From positions 5,561,698 through 5,625,697 of the forward strand of contig NC_133939.1 of the NCBI RefSeq assembly GCF_031877795.1: a stretch of DNA of 64,000 nt, written 5' to 3'. The position numbers were made by a program, and so were the translations under genes. Positions 60,901 to 64,000 of the stretch are shown here, piece after piece; positions within the stretch are counted from its first letter, which is position 1, and the number at the start of each line of letters is the position of its first letter. The notes under the pieces are model-generated. The model was not told the origin of the DNA and searched no databases. It saw only the letters and a list, made by a program, of their open reading frames with translations. This DNA comes from Strix aluco (lineage: Eukaryota; Chordata; Aves; Strigiformes; Strigidae).

Positions 60901-62367
60901 TTGAAAGGGTTACTTACTTTAAGGCAACAAGTAGAAGTTGAATAGAGGAAGAAGATGTTTTAAAAAATATCTAAAGGTGCAGCCAGAAAATGAATTTTCA
61001 TAGGTTGTAAATAAGCAAAAAAGTTGAAATCTAAAGTTCAGATGACTCTGCATTGGCTTGTTTTCAGTTTAGATTTCTTGACTTCTGTTTTTTCCCTTCT
61101 AGATTTAAGTTTTCAAACTGCTGCTCGCATTTTGACTGCTCCCCCTGTGGATGCTTTGATGGTCATGAAAGATCTCAGTCAGAACTTTCCTACAAAGGCC
61201 AGGTAACTTTAATGATGAGTTCTAGGAAGTTTTCTTACAATCTTTTTTCTGAGCAGAACCTGAGACAGGCAGCATTGGCTGGGTTGATGTCTGAGTTCCC
61301 ATTTAGCTGGAAGCAAACACTGGGGAATGTTTATGCAGAGAAGTTCTTCAGCCTGTGGTTACAAAATGGATCTCAGGGTGTTTTTCTCAGGTGGCAGTTG
61401 ATGTGGACTGGTGGAAAATTTGACGGAACTACCTGTGCTATTTTGTTGTGAAACGCTTCTGAACTTTTTGCATCAAGTCCTCAAGAATTTATTGGATAGG
61501 TTTTCTGTTTGGTGGCTTTAAGGTTTATCTATTCACTGGATCCCACTCTTCTTCTGAGATCCACTTTGCCAAACAGCCCAGTCAATCTCATGTCAGAGAC
61601 TGATCAGCAATTCCACTGGTTTCTGCACTTTGTGAATGACTGAGCATATTCAAATTAATTGCAAGAAATTAAGTTATAATCTGGCCTGCTCAGCCAGTCG
61701 AGAAATATGTTTATCTTGATAAATCCATGACCTGAGTTATGAAGATGGTGTTGTAGGAGCTTCTCCTTTTCGAGTGGGTGGAGATACACCCAAGAGTAAA
61801 AAGAAACTGAATTCTGGTCTTATTTCCCACTAACTGATATTAAGATCGTGCTAGTTGCGGTTTCTTAAAGTAGACATTGCACTCACTGAGTTTTCAGTCA
61901 GGTCCGTGAGCTGTACTTGCCCGTTTTGTGATGACGCAATCACTAGAGCCAATGTAAGGAAAGGAAAGGGAACCCACAATGAGGAGTGAAATCCCCCTGT
62001 TTCTGCTGCCAGCCTCCACCTCTACCTTTCTGGCAGCACCCGCTTTACTATGGTTAATGTTAAATTAGACACTGCAAGTTGGCATGTGGTTAACATTTTT
62101 ATGTTCTGATGAATTATATAAGAAAAAATAGTGTATCCTACTGTTTAATGTACCACAGAGTGCAAGTGCTTCTGATAGCAGCTCTATATACTAGGAGACT
62201 AAATATATTTATATAAAAGGTACAAAAAGTAGGGTAAGTAGGTATTTAATCTATTCATTAGATAAACAGAAAGATGATTCACAGCATGATGTTTTTATTT
62301 CTGTAGAGCCATAACAAAAACAGTTGTTTCTTCGGAACTAAGAGCAGAAATTGAAGAGAACCAAAAG
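48817..62367 (+). CDS. UGGT1: UGGT1 (UDP-glucose:glycoprotein glucosyltransferase 1), 5' part, eleven exons
   Basis: UGGT1 is the folding sensor of the ER lumen: it adds glucose from UDP-glucose to N-glycans of incompletely folded glycoproteins so that calnexin/calreticulin bind them again. The exons here are 48817-48913, 51701-51836, 53673-53755, 54311-54441, 55304-55416, 56579-56753, 58069-58165, 59863-59941, 60143-60243, 61103-61202 and 62307-62367. They total 1173 nt, or 391 codons, about a quarter of the protein. They cover the signal sequence and the first thioredoxin-like sensor domains; the GT24 catalytic domain lies beyond the right edge. Phases agree at every junction and all donors are GT. 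The start codon is uncertain: Met1 at 48817 or Met37 at 51712. Identity to human UGGT1 is certain. Confidence 0.96.
48914..51700. other. UGGT1: UGGT1 intron 1
   Basis: About 2.8 kb, GC-rich at its start and AT-rich afterwards, with T runs at 49300-49320 and 50040-50060. I find no repeat family or extra exon. Frames such as 50137-50523 match nothing. Confidence 0.65.
51701..51836 (+). CDS. UGGT1: UGGT1 exon 2, signal peptide
   Basis: It encodes GFYKMGILIAVLGIWFSSS then LVKGDSKAVTTSLTTKWS and STPLLLET. The hydrophobic segment after Met37 (ILIAVLGIWF) is the ER signal; cleavage is likely just before DSKA. ATG at 51712 has a strong context (A at -3, G at +4). The acceptor is TCTTTTTTAG and the donor GTAAGT. 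Confidence 0.95.
53673..53755 (+). CDS. UGGT1: UGGT1 exon 3
   Basis: It encodes EFLSEEGQEKFWNFVEAS then QNIKTSEQD; the EKFWNFVEASQNI block is identical to human. The acceptor is CTTACTCAG and the donor GTAAGT. Confidence 0.95.
54311..54441 (+). CDS. UGGT1: UGGT1 exon 4
   Basis: It encodes SDSSSYHEMLKVACQTLSP then LQQNLLKFSLSLRSYSAT and VQAFQQ, part of the first thioredoxin-like domain. The acceptor is CTTTGCAG and the donor GTTAGT. Confidence 0.95.
55304..55416 (+). CDS. UGGT1: UGGT1 exon 5
   Basis: It encodes IAADEPPPKGCTLFFAVH then GEKTCEFDSLGNLLRAASE. Two Cys are kept at positions equal to human. The acceptor is TTAATACAG and the donor GTATTT. Confidence 0.95.
56579..56753 (+). CDS. UGGT1: UGGT1 exon 6
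   Basis: It encodes PKPFLFKGDHKYPVSNPES, then PVVILYAEIGSEEFYRYHK and EITYVLRHYIA. It is the longest UGGT1 exon in the window. The acceptor is TACTCTTAG and the donor GTAAGT, phase 0. Confidence 0.95.
58069..58165 (+). CDS. UGGT1: UGGT1 exon 7
   Basis: It encodes TPSNEKVYLSGYGVELAI then KSTEYKAKDDTQVK; from VYLSGYG on it is identical to human. The acceptor is TCCTTACAG and the donor GTAAAT. Confidence 0.95.
59185..59250 (+). repeat. Possible tRNA-derived SINE relic
   Basis: A-box-like TAGCTCAATAGATAGG is followed 27 bases later by B-box-like GGTTCTCATCC, in the order and rough spacing of a tRNA promoter. The sequence between does not fold into a clear tRNA, so it is probably an old tRNA-derived SINE head in UGGT1 intron 8... 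or chance. Confidence 0.3.
59863..59941 (+). CDS. UGGT1: UGGT1 exon 8
   Basis: It encodes TDVNATVIDESDPIDEVQG then FLFGKL. NAT is an N-glycosylation sequon at the position of NTT in human. The acceptor is GTTTATAG and the donor GTAAAA. Confidence 0.95.
60143..60243 (+). CDS. UGGT1: UGGT1 exon 9
   Basis: It encodes QLYPELTEELKELRKHLVE then STNEMAPLKVWQLQ, the human ELRKHLVESTNEMAPLKVW block unchanged. The acceptor is CCCTTGTAG and the donor GTAATC. Confidence 0.95.
61103..61202 (+). CDS. UGGT1: UGGT1 exon 10
   Basis: It encodes LSFQTAARILTAPPVDAL then MVMKDLSQNFPTKA. The acceptor is CCCTTCTAG and the donor GTAACT. It ends with AG of an Arg codon. Confidence 0.95.
62307..62367 (+). CDS. UGGT1: UGGT1 exon 11
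   Basis: It encodes AITKTVVSSELRAEIEENQK. The acceptor is TTTCTGTAG and the donor GTAATG, phase 0. It is the last exon I can find before the window ends. Confidence 0.94.
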
Positions 62368-64000
62368 GTAATGCTTACAGAAAGTAACATAGTGATTTTG
62401 CACTTCTGTTTTAATATAAATTCAAGCTTTGAAAATAATGATTCTGTTCATAATTTTTGCTCAAAATAATGACTTGGTATTTTCACACACAACTTTATTG
62501 TAGTATGCATCTGCAAAATAAAGAAGTGGTGGATTTCAAACACGGATTAGGGATGTAATTTAGCTTGTTTGCTCAAATATGAAAATATTGGTCCTAAATT
62601 CTTTGAGTGAGATCACTGTGCTGGGGAATGGTGATATGGGATTTTGTTCACAGAGCTGCCCCTGCAGTGGTTGTTCACAGTTGTCAAGTGTTCTGATAGT
62701 TGTTTGGCAAGCACCTGTTAATGTATATGAAAGTGACCTTCTGTTGGGTGTCAGAACCCAGAATCTGCTAACTGCCAGATGTTTATTTATCTTTATACAA
62801 TTAACTTTAAATACAATGAAAGTACTGTGTTCTTAACCCTGGGGGAAATTGTTTATTTACACAAAATACACAACATAGGTGTTCTTAGAATTTCCATGCA
62901 CACTGTCTTAATCTGATCCACAGGACAGATTGTGTCAAAAATGAAGCAGTAGAAATTTTGCTGTCTATGTCACATCAGTCTTTACTTAGTTTCTGAGTTG
63001 CACATTTGTAGTGATGACTTGCCAGCTCATGTTGTATAGAGATGCTTCTTGTAGGACTGTGCCTGCTGGGTGGCCTTTCAGTCTCTGACCTAGATCTTAC
63101 TTGAGTGGTATACCAGATGTGTAAAGTCTGCATGTCATAGCATTACTTGTTCTGGGTAATGGTTAAAAAGAAGCTGATTTCACTGATTTTAGGTTTTAAT
63201 TGCATTCTGAACTTCTCAAAAGCAACTAGATATTAAAAATGTGAGTGCTTTTTAGTGGAAGTTGTTACGAGTCAAAATGTAGTTATATTTTTAGATTATT
63301 TTAAAATGTCTGAGCTGGATGGAATGTAGCTTGTTAGAAAGCTATTGCTTGAAAAGCAAATATATTAAGCATCTTCTTACAATTTTAAGGATGCAGAAGA
63401 AATTTAGTCCTCATTACCCAATTTGAGATGGTGTTTAGATACAAGGGAGTCACAGAATAAACTCAAAACCTTCTGCCATGGCTTAGAATGATTCATACTA
63501 TGTGGAGGAAATGGTTCCAGTGTTGGTGCTTTGAGAGTGAAACTAGTGAAGGAATAAAATTTAACAGCTATCCAAGTAAGTCTATGTGTGCTTTGAAACA
63601 GAATCATAAAAAACACCCAGGTTATGAGTGACCTCTGGAGTTCATTGAGTAGGCTCTGGTGTTTGCAGAAAAATGTTTCAACAGCTCTGCTGTGTACTTG
63701 GCTTTAGCAAGGCGCTGAAAAAAACAGTAGCCACTTGGGAATTTTGTAGAGGCTTTTGTACAGAATTTTGTACAATTGAAATACACCTGGTAGTGCAGTC
63801 TGGATGGAGTGCAAAATGAAAGTTTAAGATGGTGATAAAAACAAAGCCAAACAACCGCTTTTGCTGTCTGATCTATGCTGATCTATTCTTACATTTCAGT
63901 CTCAGTTGGTATTAATAGGAAAAATAAAAAGTATGTTAAATACACACTTATGTCTTTGTTTAAAATCTAATCAACAATATTTGGCTAGTCTAGTAGTAAA
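62368..64000. other. UGGT1: UGGT1 intron 11, incomplete
   Basis: AT-rich intron running off the window. I looked for the next human-like segment (YFKGTLGLQPGD) and did not find it, so the next exon lies to the right. Confidence 0.7.

Larger units (their letters stand above)
51837..62306. other. UGGT1: UGGT1 introns 2-10
   Basis: The introns are 0.2-1.8 kb each and AT-rich. A possible SINE relic is at 59185-59250. I see no RNA genes or extra exons. The 158-codon frame on the minus strand at 60310-60786 has no recognisable product. Confidence 0.65.

Overview
This is a vertebrate nuclear window, almost certainly from a bird. The coding sequence is split into short exons with GT-AG introns. The promoters are CpG islands. 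A CR1 LINE of the avian type sits inside a solo LTR that resembles abundant avian endogenous-retrovirus LTRs. The proteins are close to the human POLR2D, AMMECR1L, SAP130 and UGGT1 products. The order and orientation (three genes on the minus strand, then UGGT1 on the plus strand) match what I recall of human 2q14.3, so this looks like a conserved syntenic block. Nothing prokaryotic is present.

Layout. Positions 386-458 hold the first coding exon of POLR2D (RNA polymerase II subunit RPB4, minus strand); the rest of the gene lies left of the window. About 700-7900 is AT-rich and non-coding, and probably holds part of the AMMECR1L 3' UTR. AMMECR1L (minus) has six coding exons between 8555 and 19572. 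They sum to 933 nt, i.e. exactly 310 residues plus stop. A CpG-island promoter follows at about 21300-23100. SAP130 (minus) has twenty coding exons between 25602 and 45455. They sum to 3180 nt (1059 residues including a 35-codon cassette exon). Its CpG island covers about 45090-46760. UGGT1 (plus) starts at a second CpG island at about 48220-49270. Its first eleven coding exons (391 codons of roughly 1550) lie between 48817 and 62367, and the gene runs off the right edge.

How the genes relate. The four genes are functionally unrelated housekeeping genes: transcription (POLR2D), a protein of unclear role (AMMECR1L), chromatin repression through SIN3A-HDAC (SAP130), and glycoprotein folding control in the ER (UGGT1). 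SAP130 and UGGT1 are divergent, with about 2.5 kb between their first exons. Exon boundaries were set by hand from reading frame, splice consensus and remembered human protein sequences; phases agree at every junction.

Most interesting points: a SAP130 intron that reading frame forces to use a GC donor; a very weak SAP130 donor (GTCTGA) followed by a U-rich tract; two NAGNAG acceptors in SAP130; an in-frame coding minisatellite in SAP130 next to an intronic CTGGG minisatellite; a dense cluster of CCAAT boxes at the SAP130 promoter; a perfect CLEAR-type palindrome at the AMMECR1L promoter; and uncertainty about the UGGT1 start codon. I found no previously undescribed gene system.
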